Of a stretch of DNA of 64,000 nucleotides, positions 10,478-22,886 are shown piece after piece; within the stretch, counting starts at the first letter, position 1; every line of letters starts with the position of its first letter. The stretch comes from Neckera pumila. Taxonomy: Eukaryota; Streptophyta; Bryopsida; Hypnales; Neckeraceae. The translations under genes were made by a program, and so were the position numbers. The notes beneath the pieces are model-generated. The model was given only the letters and a program-made list of their open reading frames with translations. It was not told where the DNA came from and did not search any database. The DNA lies in the NCBI GenBank assembly GCA_963969595.1, contig OZ018417.1, positions 14,014,501 to 14,078,500 on the forward strand, written 5' to 3'.

Positions 10478-12203
10478 TTGTACAACAATCAATTTGAAGA
10501 TGTAACCATAAATTTTGAAACTACTCTACTTACATTGTTTCACAAGTTGAAGCCATACTTTGTGAAGAGATGCCGAGACCTCAATACATGTTGCTGCAAG
10601 TATCATCAAAAAATGCAAGAAATAGTAGATGGGTGGAATAATGTGGGGTCAGAATGTGAGTAACATTGTGCTCTGGGCAATGTTGTGCTTGTGCAAATAT
10701 TCCTCTCTTTGTAGTAGGGCAGTTGAAGGCAATACTATAACAACGGACATTGTAAGATGTCAAAAGCATATTGCATATATACGCGCATGCTACTTACTTG
10801 TGGGAGAAGACCTTATGCCCCAGAATATTGTGGTGCTTTCTAAGATCAATATTACTTCAATGTCTACTCTGCTTCTACTTTGTAATAATTTTTTCAGCAT
10901 AACAATTTTTTTTGCTAGTACTAATAATTCTTGTATCTTTGCACTAAGGGTGAAGATAAAAAAATTACACAACACATATGTTCTTGCATTTATAGTGTTA
11001 GATCCATCCTCTTGTTGATGGATACCAAATGGCACCTAGAGTGCATCAAAGGTGAATGTCCAGAGTGTGGATTCAACCTTTTCTTAATCTGTAAGATCGA
11101 GGTGGACCCATGGAATAGTAGTTGACACAATGAATTGGTGGCATTTTGAAATGGTGCCTACAGGTTTACAAGAAAAGATAAATGTAATTAAGTTGGAATT
11201 CTTGAATGATAGAGTTCACGATAGTGTATTTGTTCAACATTTTTTGACCTAGCTTTGGAACTATATGAGTACGGTTGGAATGAATCCCTCTCACCATGTT
11301 GTTTTGGAGCAATGGATATAGCGCTTAATTCAATTTTTCTAAAGCTTGTTTTTTTATCAAGGTAAATAAACCTTCTTTCTATTTTTTTTTATAGACGTCC
11401 ATGTTTATTTAGCTTTTGCATGTTTCATTCGTTGTGTATTAGTCATTTTTCAAGACATCACTCGTATCGGGATTTGTAATAAATAAGCATTTTCTATGCA
11501 AATATCCATCCATCACACATTCCGAAGCACTATCAAATGGATGCTAGCCAGAGTGGCACTTTGGAAAAACCGGTCATGACAAAGGACCCCATGATGGTAC
11601 TAGTGCATACTTGAAATAAATGATTAAAAAGGAACAATTGAAACCAAATAGCATCCAACTTCAAAGCACTTTAGATATAGTTCTCTATTTGCAGATTCCT
11701 ATGAGTCGCCCAATCACTATAAGAAAACCATGTTTAAGATGACAGATTTAGGTGACATCCAATGTAACAATCCGCGTTTTTGTGTCAACAATATTGTCCG
11801 CCGTAACATCCCGATGTACATTATTGTTGACATAAAAACACGGGGTGTTACATTGGATGTCACCTAAAATCCATCATTTAAAACACACGGTTCTTATAGT
11901 GAATGTTGTTTATTCTAGCTCCAAAAGAGAGGTAGAGCAGCATATCATAGAAATAGGAAAAGATGTAGTCAACTTGAAACATTTGCTGGCCTGTAAGACT
12001 GTAGATAGAACTTGAAATATACATTGTGTCCAGTTTGTGAGTGCTTTCAACAATGTGTTATTAGAGTGGCATCATTTCAATTTTTTTTGTGCAGGATGTC
12101 TACTAGAAGTCCCAAGAATATGTTCCAGTATGCAACTTGTAAAGCCATGGTAGCTTATTATGTGGGAGTCCATTTTGTCAATAGACATGGTACAAGAACC
12201 TAA
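10478..12203 (+). pseudogene. Degenerate Cys-rich repetitive-protein remnant
   Basis: Broken plus-strand coding. 10478-10660 reads LKPYFVKRCRDLNTCCCKYH and, after frame breaks, 11035-11125 reads HLECIKGECPECGFNLFLIC followed by KIEVDPWNSS; about 11160-11330 reads KLEFLNDRVHDSVFVQHF. The order of a CCC-x-x-H cluster followed by C-x-x-G-x-C-x-x-C-G resembles abundant uncharacterised, probably transposon-borne proteins of large plant and animal genomes, from memory. Many stops and shifts rule out function. A CACTA MITE (11715-11901) lies further on, and a further frame at 12012-12203 may or may not belong. Confidence 0.45.
11715..11901. mobile_element. CACTA-type hairpin MITE, copy 1
   Basis: 187 bp from CACTATAAGAA to TTCTTATAGTG, flanked by AAT on both sides (11712-11714, 11902-11904). 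Nearly the whole element is self-complementary: GGTGACATCCAATGTAACA on the left pairs with TGTTACATTGGATGTCACC on the right, so a transcript would fold into one long hairpin. A related copy is at 16176-16339. Confidence 0.88.
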
Positions 12204-12750
12204 AGATTAGACCTTTAGTGGAAGTAAGAGCCGGATGATAACTACCTTGCTGCAAAATTAGAAGAGAATAACTTCTTCTTTCATCCTCATGTGTACAAAG
12301 TGAATATGTGTCATTGAAGAGGTGACAGTGATTGATGCTTGGGTGGTGGTGGTGGTGGTGGTGGTGGGGGCGGGGGCGTGTTTGAAAAAGGGGACGAAGT
12401 CATGGAGGAATAGGTTTTATTATCAGTAACATGCTCGCAAACCAAACCCCTACATATTCTTGCGTGCAGCTGGTAGCACGTTATTGCATTCTCACTATTG
12501 TCTACATTTTGAATTTTGCAATGAAGCAAGCCATGTACAAGTAGAAGGAAGGTCTCACTGTTTTTTTGTTGAATGACATCGTACATGCACACGTTGAAGA
12601 GGTTGTCCGATTTATATATGCGAGCAACGAGCTAGAGTCTGATGAGGAATACCTACCAAGTTAGACAATGAAGGTGTTGATGGTAGTGGCTCTAGTGATG
12701 ACTCAAGCTCTAGAGCTGAATCTTTTTAAACCTGTGGCCTTTCAGCTTCT
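11905..12750. other. Intergenic with (GGT)n tract
   Basis: Simple (GGT)n followed by a G-rich run at about 12340-12378. Otherwise low-complexity sequence without a supported gene. Confidence 0.4.
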
Positions 12751-13666
12751 TTAACCCCGAAAGGACCATTGTCCGTTTGGCGGGCATTTGGGATTTTGGA
12801 TAGGTACCTACAGACTGAATTTTTGTCCAAATTTTTGAAACTTTTTGAGAAGATAGAGAAACTAATAAGCTTCGTGGAAATATAATTTTTTTTTAGTTGG
12901 TTCCCAAAAACAAAAGTTATGCTCAAATAAGCTCAAAACAAAAGAAAGGGGGCACAATTTTTTTTTGACAAAATTATAAAAAAAAAAATTGAATTTTTTT
13001 CCCATAAATTATATTTTTGTCTATTTGGAAAGCTTTGATTCATTACATTTAGCTTTGTTATGAGAAAATTATGGACAGTCTTATTTTTCGGGCATTTAAA
13101 GTATCCTCCTAAAAAAAATAACTTGTAGGATTCATTTCTGAATGCAATTTTTATAATTTTTAAAAAAAAATTCTCTGAGGTCTAGTTTTTTTGCTAGAAA
13201 AATCTCAACTTTGGGATTAGTGCATTTTAATTTTATATAAAAGATATTAATATTTTAGATTTTCCTCCTATCTTGTACCTACTTCTACTTAACAATTTTT
13301 TTAATAATGAAAATTAAGTTTTTTTGTTTTTTGTTTTTTTCTAGACTCTGAATTCAGTTCTCTAATATAAAGATTTAAAGCTCAAAACTCTTTAGTGCAA
13401 AAATTTGAAGTAAAAATTGTTCAAAGTACAAAAATCTAGTTCCACAATGTGCTGAAAATTCTATTTTTTTCACTTTAAACGTAGATATCTTGCAATCTTT
13501 GTAGTCAAAAATTCTGAAATTTTTTCCACACATTTTCATACTAGTTAGGTATAATATCCTATGGTTAGATGTGAAAAAAAAATTCAAATTTTTTACTCTT
13601 TGCTGTAGAAATGACAATTTTGAGTGCTTTTTGGCAGAAAAATGGCCTTGGTCATGTAGGGATTAA
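12751..13666. mobile_element. TTAA-flanked TIR element E1
   Basis: 916 bp with TTAA at both ends. Left end TTAACCCCGAAAGGACCA, right end (reverse complement) TTAATCCCTACATGACCA. The AT-rich interior is shared with E4 (up to 25473) and, inverted, with 27659-28592. No ORF of transposase size. Confidence 0.75.
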
Positions 13667-14326
13667 ATAAATTGTTTTAATTTGCGGTGTGAAGGTTTTA
13701 TCATGTATAATTTGTCACTCATTTTATTAATTCAATTGTGGCTCCATGGTAGGTGGTGGCTCATTAAAAGGTTGTTGAGTATACCTCATACCCCCTTGTT
13801 TTAATAAGAATACTTACCATAATAATATTATTCAATGGTCTCATAGCTCTGCACACTATCCCATTCAATTCATACATATCAATGATGATACAGTGATAAG
13901 CTACTTGAAGATAATTTATGAATACAAATTTATATGGATCAAAAATGATAGAAGGGTGAAAATGTACTTCCAAACATTTCTAGCCTAGCCAAAAGAGAAC
14001 CTAGCCAAAAGAGCAAGGGAGGTGAGGAGTGAAAAGTGAGGGAGGTGAAGAATATGGAAGGGAGAGAGTAGCATAGGGAAGAAATGGAAAATTAGGGTTT
14101 CTAAAGGGGGTTGTATAGAGAATAAAAGCCTAATACAAAAACTTTAATGTGAAATCCTTAATCCTTCCTCCCATAGTCTGCGTCTCCATAAGCGCGTAGT
14201 AGAGGAAAATAAATAAATAAATTTTGGGCCACCACTCCATGGAACTCTGCAGGGTCCAAACATTTCAGCTATAGTACACATACAAAGAGTGCACTTGGAC
14301 AAGTGCCAAAATTATAAATTGCATGT
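13667..14326. other. Intergenic, no gene recognised
   Basis: AT-rich spacer between two TTAA elements. It includes a purine-rich stretch at about 14010-14080. Nothing else supported. Confidence 0.3.
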
Positions 14327-15034
14327 TTAACCCCTAATGACCCAACGGAGGGTGTACTTCAAAATGGGCCAAAACTACCATGAACTTGAATAATCTTTTG
14401 GCTCATTTTTTTTTTGAGATTGGATAGAATGTCACCATATGATCTTGAAGTTAACATTGAAAGTGATCACCTCAAAAAACTTCAAATTATTTGATCGCAC
14501 GGTTTAGGAGATATTAAGCTTGAAATTTTATTTGGGTTAATGGAAATATAGGGCAGCTAACTTTGAAGGAGCATATCATTCCAACATTTCACAACATTCC
14601 AAGAATTTTTCAATTCATGGTAGAGCTTGCAATGCACGCTGATCACTATAATGAGAGTATTGTTTGTAAAAATAAAAAAATGGACACTTGTCTTTTCCTT
14701 CAACTATTTGTATCTGCACTTTTTGAAGTGGATTTGAATTTTTTGAAGTGGGCAAGAATCACATTGGTTGGTTGACTTTTTAGTCCATATCCAAACCAAA
14801 CCCTCCAAAATGAGCTGTAAACTACACTATATCACTTAACTTTGAAAAATTCCACAAGCTGGAGTTTAATTTGGAAGTTATGAAACTACCGCCATTGGAT
14901 TTATAACGCAGTATATTTTCTAGGAATAATCTAAGAATAAATTTTATTTTTAAAAATTTAAAAATTTGAGAATGGAAAGCTCAAAAAAGAGAGGCAATGA
15001 CCTCAAAATGGTTGCTTGGGTCATTAGGGGTTAA
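14327..15034. mobile_element. TTAA-flanked TIR element E2
   Basis: 708 bp with near-perfect ends: left TTAACCCCTAATGACCCAA and right its exact complement for 19 bases. TTAA occurs on both sides. The interior is unlike E1, so different interiors carry the same termini. Non-coding. Confidence 0.85.
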
Positions 15035-15189
15035 ACTTGTGAAAGTAAGCCAGATTGTTGTCCATCCTTATACAAAATATGTGTGATTTAGGGGCTATGA
15101 AAAAAACAATTTTGAATGATCTATGTAGGTAAAACTGTCCTCACCTGATTTCAATATGGACCTAATGCTGCCCTTGCAAAAAGAGGTAA

Positions 15190-15460
15190 TTTGCACACCG
15201 ACAGTTGCTATTATGTGAGCATAGGAGTGTGAGCCCATGAGCCTAGAATACTACACACCTATGTTATGGGTATATATACTATAGAAACCGTCTATGATTA
15301 TAATGTATATATGCTACAAATACCCATATTATAGGTGTTTATAATACATACACCTTCTACAGTGTGTGGTATCTATATTATAGGTACCTATATTGTAGGC
15401 TCAATGCTCACAAGCTCGCATTCTTGGGCTCACATACTAGCACCGTTGTTTGCACGCCGA
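15190..15460. mobile_element. hAT-like MITE, copy 2
   Basis: About 250 bp, clearly homologous end to end to 6093-6322. Flanking direct repeats TTTGCACACCGA (15190-15201) and TTTGCACGCCGA (15449-15460) match at 11 of 12 bases. The duplication is probably the first 8, with one later substitution. Ends as in copy 1. Confidence 0.75.
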
Positions 15461-15499
15461 TGTTGGAGCATCCACTCTTCATCACCGCTGCCATAGTAA

Positions 15500-15908
15500 G
15501 GTAGGATGCTCTAAAAGTGATCATTTAAGGGCTAGTCCGCCTTTTTTGTAGGTTTGCATGAACAAGAATATTTTTCACTCATTTTTCAGAGAAAGACAAA
15601 TGGATGAAGAATGTAGCGCAAGTGGTTTCATTTTTTTTTGAAGCATTTTTGAATTAGTTATGAAATTCCTAAGATTTCTATTGTAGGTACCTATTTGTGA
15701 CCCTAGGTCTTCCAAAATGCGTCCACTTACAACTTCTAAAGTGATTTGAGGAAATCAAGGCCAATGACTGGCTCTTGCAATAAAGATCACATATTTTCTG
15801 AATTCAATCAATGACTAAAATGGTCCATTTAAAGACCAACTCATATCTATTCAATACCATTTTGTAGGGTCAATTTGAAGAAGCCAGTCGCTTTTAGAGC
15901 ATCCTACC
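15500..15908. mobile_element. Inverted-repeat element of 409 bp
   Basis: Starts GGTAGGATGCTCTAAAAG and ends with the exact complement CTTTTAGAGCATCCTACC. No target duplication was identified. No coding capacity. Confidence 0.6.
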
Positions 15909-16175
15909 ATATCCCTCAATCATATGATACGTAGTTGAATCAAGAACAACCACAGATGGAGCCTTAGGCTTTAGCCCCTGTATTGCTATTTTTCTTGTAG
16001 GAGCACTAGCAATCAATAGATTAGCTAAAATATCTTCGGCACAACTGGGGGGCACAATCTAATGTTTTAGGATGGAAGCTAAGTTCATGCATGATGTTTT
16101 CGCCGACAATATCCTTGCCACAAATTGAAAACTTTGTTTTGCCTTTGATACATCCAAAGCACAACCACTACAAAA
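15909..16175. other. Intergenic, no gene recognised
   Basis: Nothing supported beyond being the left flank of the next MITE. Confidence 0.3.
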
Positions 16176-16339
16176 ACCTAGTGTTTTAAATGACAAATTT
16201 TAGGTGTTTTATGTCAACAATAATGTCCAATATAACATCTTGATGTTATGGCGGACATTATTGTTGATACAAAAACACATGTTCTTACATTAGATGTCAC
16301 CTAAAATCCGTCACCTAAAACATGTTTTTTTTTGTAGTG
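16176..16339. mobile_element. CACTA-type hairpin MITE, copy 2
   Basis: 164 bp from CACTACAAAAACC to TTTTTTTGTAGTG, related to 11715-11901 through the ACATTAGATGTCACCTAAAA and GTCAACAATAATGTCC blocks. Flanks are AAC and AAT, a 2-of-3 match to a CACTA target duplication. Confidence 0.78.
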
Positions 16340-18112
16340 AATGATTTGTGCCTGCATCTCTACTAATCCAACCACTTGAATGGAAACCAATCATTACAAG
16401 ATGAAACTATGGTTTATGACATAGCATGTCAATGAACCTTTTAATTGGTCTTTAAATAATTCCTATCCAACTACTTTACTTTAAAGTACTTCCAACATTG
16501 CACACTTTATATATCAAATTTCAACTTGACTATAGTGAATTAAAAATTACTATATTCTAAATTGACATACCTTTAGAAAGACCGTGGTAGACCGTTGTCT
16601 ACATACAATACAATTAGAGGGTGGATTACAATCAACCATGCTTGTTCTTGAGCTCTTTCTACACTTCAACTTGGTTTCACTAGACTGAGAAGGTATTGTC
16701 TCTTTTATTCCGGGCTTGGTGCTTTGTAGAGAAATAAGCTCTATGCTTTGAGGTTTAGGCAACAATTGTATGCACTTGGTCTTTCCTACGTGAAAAACAA
16801 AAAAAACACATAAGTGAAGAACATGGGCTCTATTCACAATAAAGACATCCGATAAAAGAATCTAGATTTAATTTGGAGGGTATTCTTCCAAAGCTCAACT
16901 CTAGTTAACTTATAGTCATTTTGGTAACTCTGAAATCAAAATAAAATAGAACATTACTATTCTAGATTCTAGACTAAATATTCCAATCGCAAATCCAAAT
17001 TATAACATTCAATTGGAATCTAAGATTGGACTTCAATGCAACTTGAGATCTCAAACTGGATTTTTCTACAACGTCTATATCCAGACCAAACTTTCTAAAT
17101 TGACTCCCAAATTTGGAATTTCATAACTTTGACACTCTAAATTGGAATGAATCTACCACTTGATCCCTGCACCCGGATTCTCATTCTCATAGACTCTTAA
17201 ATTTTTAAATATGTGATAATGTAAATAATCTATTAAAATCTCTAAGATTTCACCAACATTTTATTTTGATCAAACACTAAAATCTCCTAATGTGAAACAA
17301 TGCATATCAATTGTAGCAACAATGAAGTCTATTCCAATAGTGAAATTTGCATCAAATTGATCATTAAACTTTTAACCAATATAAATTTTTTAACAATGAG
17401 CCTTCTACACCAGTAGTAAGCTTAACCATGTTTAGGGGGAAAATCAAAGCTTGAGACCTAAAAAATCCTATCATAGACATTGACATGTTAAAGTTGTCTA
17501 GCATCATATGTATACAACTCTAGAATTTCTTTTTAGAGTATCTTAGAATGTGAATTTAGAATGTGTACTAATAAAAAGATGTTTAATGCAAGAAGGATTA
17601 CCTTTTAGTATATTACTTGTGTGGTATATGTTGAGACTATGATCAACTCTTTCATAAAACCCTTAATGACAAACATCTATAAAGAAAATGATTTGTTGGC
17701 CAAAGCCAATTTTGACCTTCAAAACAATTATGTATTATCAAGTCCAATAAAAAATTAAGTATATTGCATTTTGTTTCTGCTCCACTTTTAAATTCTTAAA
17801 AAAAATTCAAATGTCATGGACAAACTCAAGTGTGCATCATAGAAAGATTAGGAACCTATGCATATACAGTAAGGTCCTTATCTTGTAAATTGAAAATTCA
17901 CCCATCTATAATGGGTCATTCAAATACCTAGCTTCTAATAAATGAGATACTTCTTGTATCTATCAAAATCAAGGGATTGTTCCATGAGATACATATCACT
18001 AGCAATACTCATGGTTTCAAGAGTACTTCGTCTAAGCTCAATGATTGGAACTACCCATACTAAGTCAAAATTCCAACTTCAAAATAATGCATGTCTGCTT
18101 AAATATCGCAAA
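16340..18112. other. AT-rich intergenic, no gene recognised
   Basis: About 1.8 kb with only short unsupported frames (for example 16550-16837 minus, 17942-18160 plus), none with a recognisable domain. Confidence 0.4.
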
Positions 18113-18477
18113 AGGGGTAGTCACAGCTTGTTCGGCAGCACCATGGAGAATGGAGATTGAGATTTGAGGAGGAAAAAAGGAGCCAACGGGGAGCCAACTT
18201 GAATGAACAAGCTATGACCACCCTCAATTGGTCGACCATTGAGAATGGATAATGGAGATGGACGAAGGTACTTGGAGGCCAACCCTACACCACCACGACT
18301 TCAATCTCTATTGTTCACCGCTTGCACACTCCCAACCTTCACCTCCGAAGGTGGATGTTGAGGGTGAACAAACAATATCACACTAAGAATATTCCAGCAA
18401 AAGGAAGCCAACCCTACACCGCCACCGCTTCAATCTCCATTGTTCACCTCGATTGTGAACAAGCCATGACTACCCCT
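18113..18477. mobile_element. Inverted-repeat element with internal duplication, 365 bp
   Basis: Left end AGGGGTAGTCACAGCTTGTT, right end (reverse complement) AGGGGTAGTCATGGCTTGTT. Inside, a 46-bp block (about 18270-18315 and 18402-18447, containing GCCAACCCTACACC) is duplicated directly. Less AT-rich than its surroundings. Confidence 0.65.
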
Positions 18478-19570
18478 ATTGATAATGGGAATAAGATGCA
18501 CCAAACAAATTCAAGCCAATAATGAAAATCACTTAAAATTGATGAAAGCCGCGCCACAAAAAATGGAATCTACAGAATTAATTAAACTAACCAATTGATT
18601 TTAGAGTCTGGCACTTCTTCATTTCTAGAAAGGGCGGTAGCTTAGACAACTCGCTCCGTGTGCTAAAATTCAACAACATTCGCCACTCTACAGACTCATA
18701 AGCATTTCGAGTCCATGAACAATGAAAATGCAGTAATGTCACATGTCAAAATTGTCTTCGGCTCTAGATATGTTGACAACTCACAACGAGACCAATGAAT
18801 GCTCACAATAAAAACACTATGAACTTAGTAATCAACTGTTTATACAGTAATCCAAAGCAACAAACCATAATGAGTTTTGCAGCACCACCAAGTGCTGGTA
18901 ATGAAGGATCGAGCTAACGTCTTGAGAGCTCCAACTTACCATCTCCATCAAGCTACCGGTACCTCCATAAACTCTTCGATTGAAGTGATTATCTCTATCA
19001 ATAAATGGCACCAAATATGTACACCATCATAACAACCCCTGCTCTATTCAAACATACTAAGAATTTTTCATTTTAGGAAAAATCCATAAAGCAATCTAAC
19101 TTATCTGCAACTTGCGCTCTCGCTCTGCTCATTTGTCCAAGCTGGACTAGCAAAACTGTGAATGTCAATGATTCAGTTGACCTCACTATTGTGGAGCAGT
19201 ATGTCGGATTGAGGATGTCAATCGGTACGAATCCATTCCCTTGTGTTGAAAGGTCACCTATTCACACTGCAAGAACCATCAAAACACCCAAATTGTAAGA
19301 AATGAGACTCTTTTAGTTCTCACAGTCAATTACGCTTCAATAGGATACCTTGCAGATGCAATACTAATGATTTAAAATTATTTTAGGCTTGTGATTTGGA
19401 CCTACAACTTCAAATTTCAACACTTCGTAACTTAAGCATACGGTATCTAAATATTACATGTTAGAACCCTCTCAACATGGAAACGAGAACCAAGCCAAAT
19501 ATCCATTCTAAAAGGAAACCACTCACAGTCAATAGAGGGGGTTCCCTACCGGCTCAGGAGCACGAATCAA
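18478..19570. other. Intergenic, 3' flank of the oxygenase gene
   Basis: No gene recognised. The last few hundred bases presumably include the 3' UTR of the minus-strand gene ending at 19571. Confidence 0.35.
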
Positions 19571-21371
19571 TCACTTGGCAAGAGAGGCCAGAACACGGCG
19601 AGGAGGAATAAACGACTTGCGGGCGTGCTGTGCCGCAATATTATCTAGTAACAGCACATCACCGTGGCGCCATGGAATGGACACGCTCTCCTCTGTGAGG
19701 ATTTGCAAGCATGCCATGACGGCTTCCTTGGGCAAAGGCGTAGCATCTCCAAATGTCACTGCCTTAACAGGATCATTCCGGGCGTCGTCCCACCCTGTGT
19801 AGGCTGCCACCATACTGTTGAACCACACGGGACGCTGTCGCAATTCGTCCGTCTTCACTGCAGGGATTGGGCCTGATACAGTTTTCACTCCATCTTCTAG
19901 CCACTCCAAACGCATACCTAACTTCGCAGCCCTGTAAAGCAATGGTACATACACTATCAGCAACCTCATGGGGTTCAACATATCCATTGGGGCATAACCA
20001 ACAAAGGAACAAATTGAATTCCCTGCAGTTTTGAGCAGTTTTGAGTAGGCCATACGGAGACTTTCTTTTCTTCGATTTTATTTGATTAACGATCAACAAG
20101 AGAAATTTTATTCACTGATGTCAATGATAGAAAAATTTGGCCCCATCTCAATTAGAATTTTCACAGTATGGTTTCTCACTTTCAAATTCTCACTTTCAAA
20201 ACCATGAATCTTTGGTTCTTTAAGGGTTAATATATTATGGCAGGTACCTACCATAATCTAATACGCAAGAACCAGAATCAACCTTACAGTTATGAAGAAC
20301 AGTGCCTTGAAAAGAGGGCTAGCAATGCATGAAGGTACTCATTCAAGAGAATGCCTTACATCTCAAGTGACATACGGGCATGAACTAAATCAAGGGACAT
20401 ACGTGCCTGAAATACGACCAATTTTAAGAATTGGTGGATGGCAAACCTTTTCTCAGCTTCCGTGCGGTCCTTGGTCATGAAGGTAGATTGCCAGCCGCGT
20501 CCGATTGGAGAAGAAGGATCATCTCCTTCACCAAGTATGCGTGTATAGAGCAGTCCATTTTGAAGAAGCTTCTGCACAAATTCAGGCCATTCTTTCTCCA
20601 TCCTTCGGTAAGCTAAGTGGCTTGGCAGTATAGGGGTCTCCCCTCCTTCCGCTGGTTCAACCTCACAGTAGAAAAATACTTTTCCAGGATGATCAGGCAC
20701 CTGAAAAAGACGTTTTTGTCAATTCACATATATTAGAGACCAATTTGTTAGGTCCAATTTTCATATTGTGCTTCTTCTAGAAATAAAAGTATTATTATTT
20801 TGATAATTCACCAGACTGCTCTAGACTACTTGAACTGTTACAAACGCATATTGTGATATCAATTCAAAAGTACTAGAGGTACACAATAGAAGATATAGAG
20901 TTCGAAATTTGATAATTAGACAATCCATAATCTGAATCGCGGAGCCCCCCATACTAGGACCGTGCCTTTACGGTGTTAAAAAAAAGCCAATTTTTGCACC
21001 TGAGCCATCTCATGGTGGAACGGAATCTTTTGATCCGGCGGAGACTCATTCGAAGTGAAAACACGGCCAACGACACTCGATCGAGGAGCCGCGCCGCCGA
21101 CGTACGGCAACTCCTCATAATCAAATGCCTTCACAACAGCATCGAAATCGGCCGCAGTGGACACATTAAATCCGCGGAACAAAATGGCGCCACTCCGCTC
21201 AAGCTGGCTCTCCAACCACGCCTTGTTCTTGGCGATGGCCTCCACAAGAGACCCCGAATCGGACTGCACTTGCGGCTGCAACACCTGCGGAAACGGAATG
21301 CCGTTCTCCACCACTCGCTGCTCTCTCACTTTGCCTTCCGCAAAGAACTCTTGCTCCCCAATCACCCCCAT
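19571..21371 (-). CDS. TauD/clavaminate-synthase-like Fe(II)/2-oxoglutarate oxygenase
   Basis: Probable non-heme iron, 2-oxoglutarate-dependent oxygenase of the TauD/TfdA fold, resembling the plant family of Arabidopsis At3g21360; substrate unknown. Exons: 21000-21371 (ATG at 21371), 20447-20700, 19571-19931, ending in TGA. Junctions CAG|GTGC, CAG|GTGCC and AAAG|GTTT with ACAG|GG are canonical and keep phase. The total is 328 aa, the usual length for the family. Seen: the metal site IPFHHEMAQ near residue 120 at the exon 1/2 junction, FFYCEVEPAEGGETPI in exon 2, and the distal His in DNIAAQHARKSF followed by PPRR near the C-terminus, which usually binds iron and 2-oxoglutarate. No transit peptide is obvious. 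It looks intact. Confidence 0.9.
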
Positions 21372-21689
21372 GATTTCCTCGATTGAATTCGTCTCTCACC
21401 TTCCAAATAACCAGACACGAAATTTCTCAAAAATAGACAACAATTTGTCAATAACTATCAAAAAATATCAAAAACATTCTGCAAATTCACTCTCAAGGAA
21501 TGACCCATGACAGTCTACAACAAGAAAATCCAACCAAAGGCTAACATTAACACGAAATCGCAATATCAGCTACAATACAGCGTCGCACACCTTCAAGAAA
21601 GAATTTGCAAAAATGAAACAAGTAATCCTTCTTCGCTCCGTCAAGGTGATCCTCCTTACGCACTCCTTATATTGCTATCGACTTGCTTG
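21372..21689. other. Upstream region of the oxygenase gene
   Basis: Presumed promoter and 5' UTR by position. No motif recognised. Confidence 0.3.
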
Positions 21690-22862
21690 CACCTTCTTGG
21701 AATATCAACCATGAGCATGATGCTTCTTCTGCGTCTTCAGCTTCTTCATATGCTTCTTTTGTCCTGATTCGGGAGCCACTGAAGCTTCTCTCTACAATTG
21801 GATGGATGAATGAAATATCGCAGCTATTATTTATCTAGCCAAAGATGATAATTGGGAAATACAGTGAACCTGGACCATCTGAGGTGGAGAACTGTAGTGG
21901 AGATAACGCAGAGATATCGCTTCCATGCCAGGTTCCAGCGAAGCCCTTCTCTTGGCTCCTCTGTAATTGCACATTTCTATTTTTATCTTGAGAATTTGCC
22001 ATGTGGGTTGTGCAGCCATACTGCATTTTCAATGCGGGGGCTCAGATAGGTTGTTTCAATCCCCAAAAAAAAAAAGGTTTTCAGATAGGAAGGCATATGC
22101 ACTGGGCTGACAGGTTCTTCACGCATGCCTTTGGAGAGAATGAAAGACCTTCGTTAGATCTGCAACTGAAGGTCATTTGAATCCACAAGAGCCTTCCTAT
22201 CCAAAGAAGATGGGCTGTTGCTACTCCCCCCATTGCTTTGCTTTCCAGAAGCTCCTGTAATGCCACGGTCTTCTCCGCAGCTTCAAACTCTTCCACATCA
22301 TCCTCATCATCAAAATGCTGTAGAGCATGGCGTGAGAAATTTGTCGTCTGTCCATCTCAGGTGTAATGCTAAGAACTGGCCCCTTTGGCTTCGTATCAAC
22401 CGCATGGATCGAGAGCCTTTCGCAACTCCAGAATGGCTTCAACACTCTTGACATTCCGTTTCAGCGGCCTGGAAAATCGCGTTTCATCAGAGGAGAAAAG
22501 AATCTAAACGCACAAGAGATGTGTTATTGAGAATTATTGAGGAAAAACGATATACTGTAAACGTAAGGACCCGGCCTGATCCCGTCTCTTATTGACTGCA
22601 AGTATTCTCTTCCAATGCTGGCCTTGGGATTAGCAAGTTGGATCCTACATACATGCCCCGGACCCTAAAACCCTAAATCGTAATCGTAATCCACAATCCA
22701 AATCAAGATGTTTGAAAAGAGGGTGCTGCAATCACCTTCGTGCGTATGAAGTTGATGAGAGTGACGTCGAAATCAAGCCCCGCATCACCTCGAAGCTTGA
22801 GAAATCGACAGTGTTGGAAAACAGCCCTGGTGATGGCAGCTCCGTAGAACAGAAGAGGCATG
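21690..22862 (-). pseudogene. Unrecognised minus-strand coding fragments (gene or relic)
   Basis: Several protein-like pieces in order on the minus strand: an ATG at 22862 opening MPLLFYGAAITRAVF through FIRTK before AAG|GTGATT; about 22400-22475 reading NVKSVEAILELRKALDP after TTTTCCAG; about 22210-22320 reading HFDDEDDVEEFEAAEKTVAL then QELLESKAMG, with the best continuation only after a one-base shift; about 21840-21955; and a basic tail SGQKKHMKKLKTQKKHHAHG ending in TGA near 21696. The pieces could be exons of a small nuclear protein gene or a decayed copy. A consistent splice model was not found and the family is unknown. TTAA element E3 lies about 25 bp upstream of the putative ATG. 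Confidence 0.3.
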
Positions 22863-22886
22863 GCTTAATCTCTTTCTTCTTCTTCA

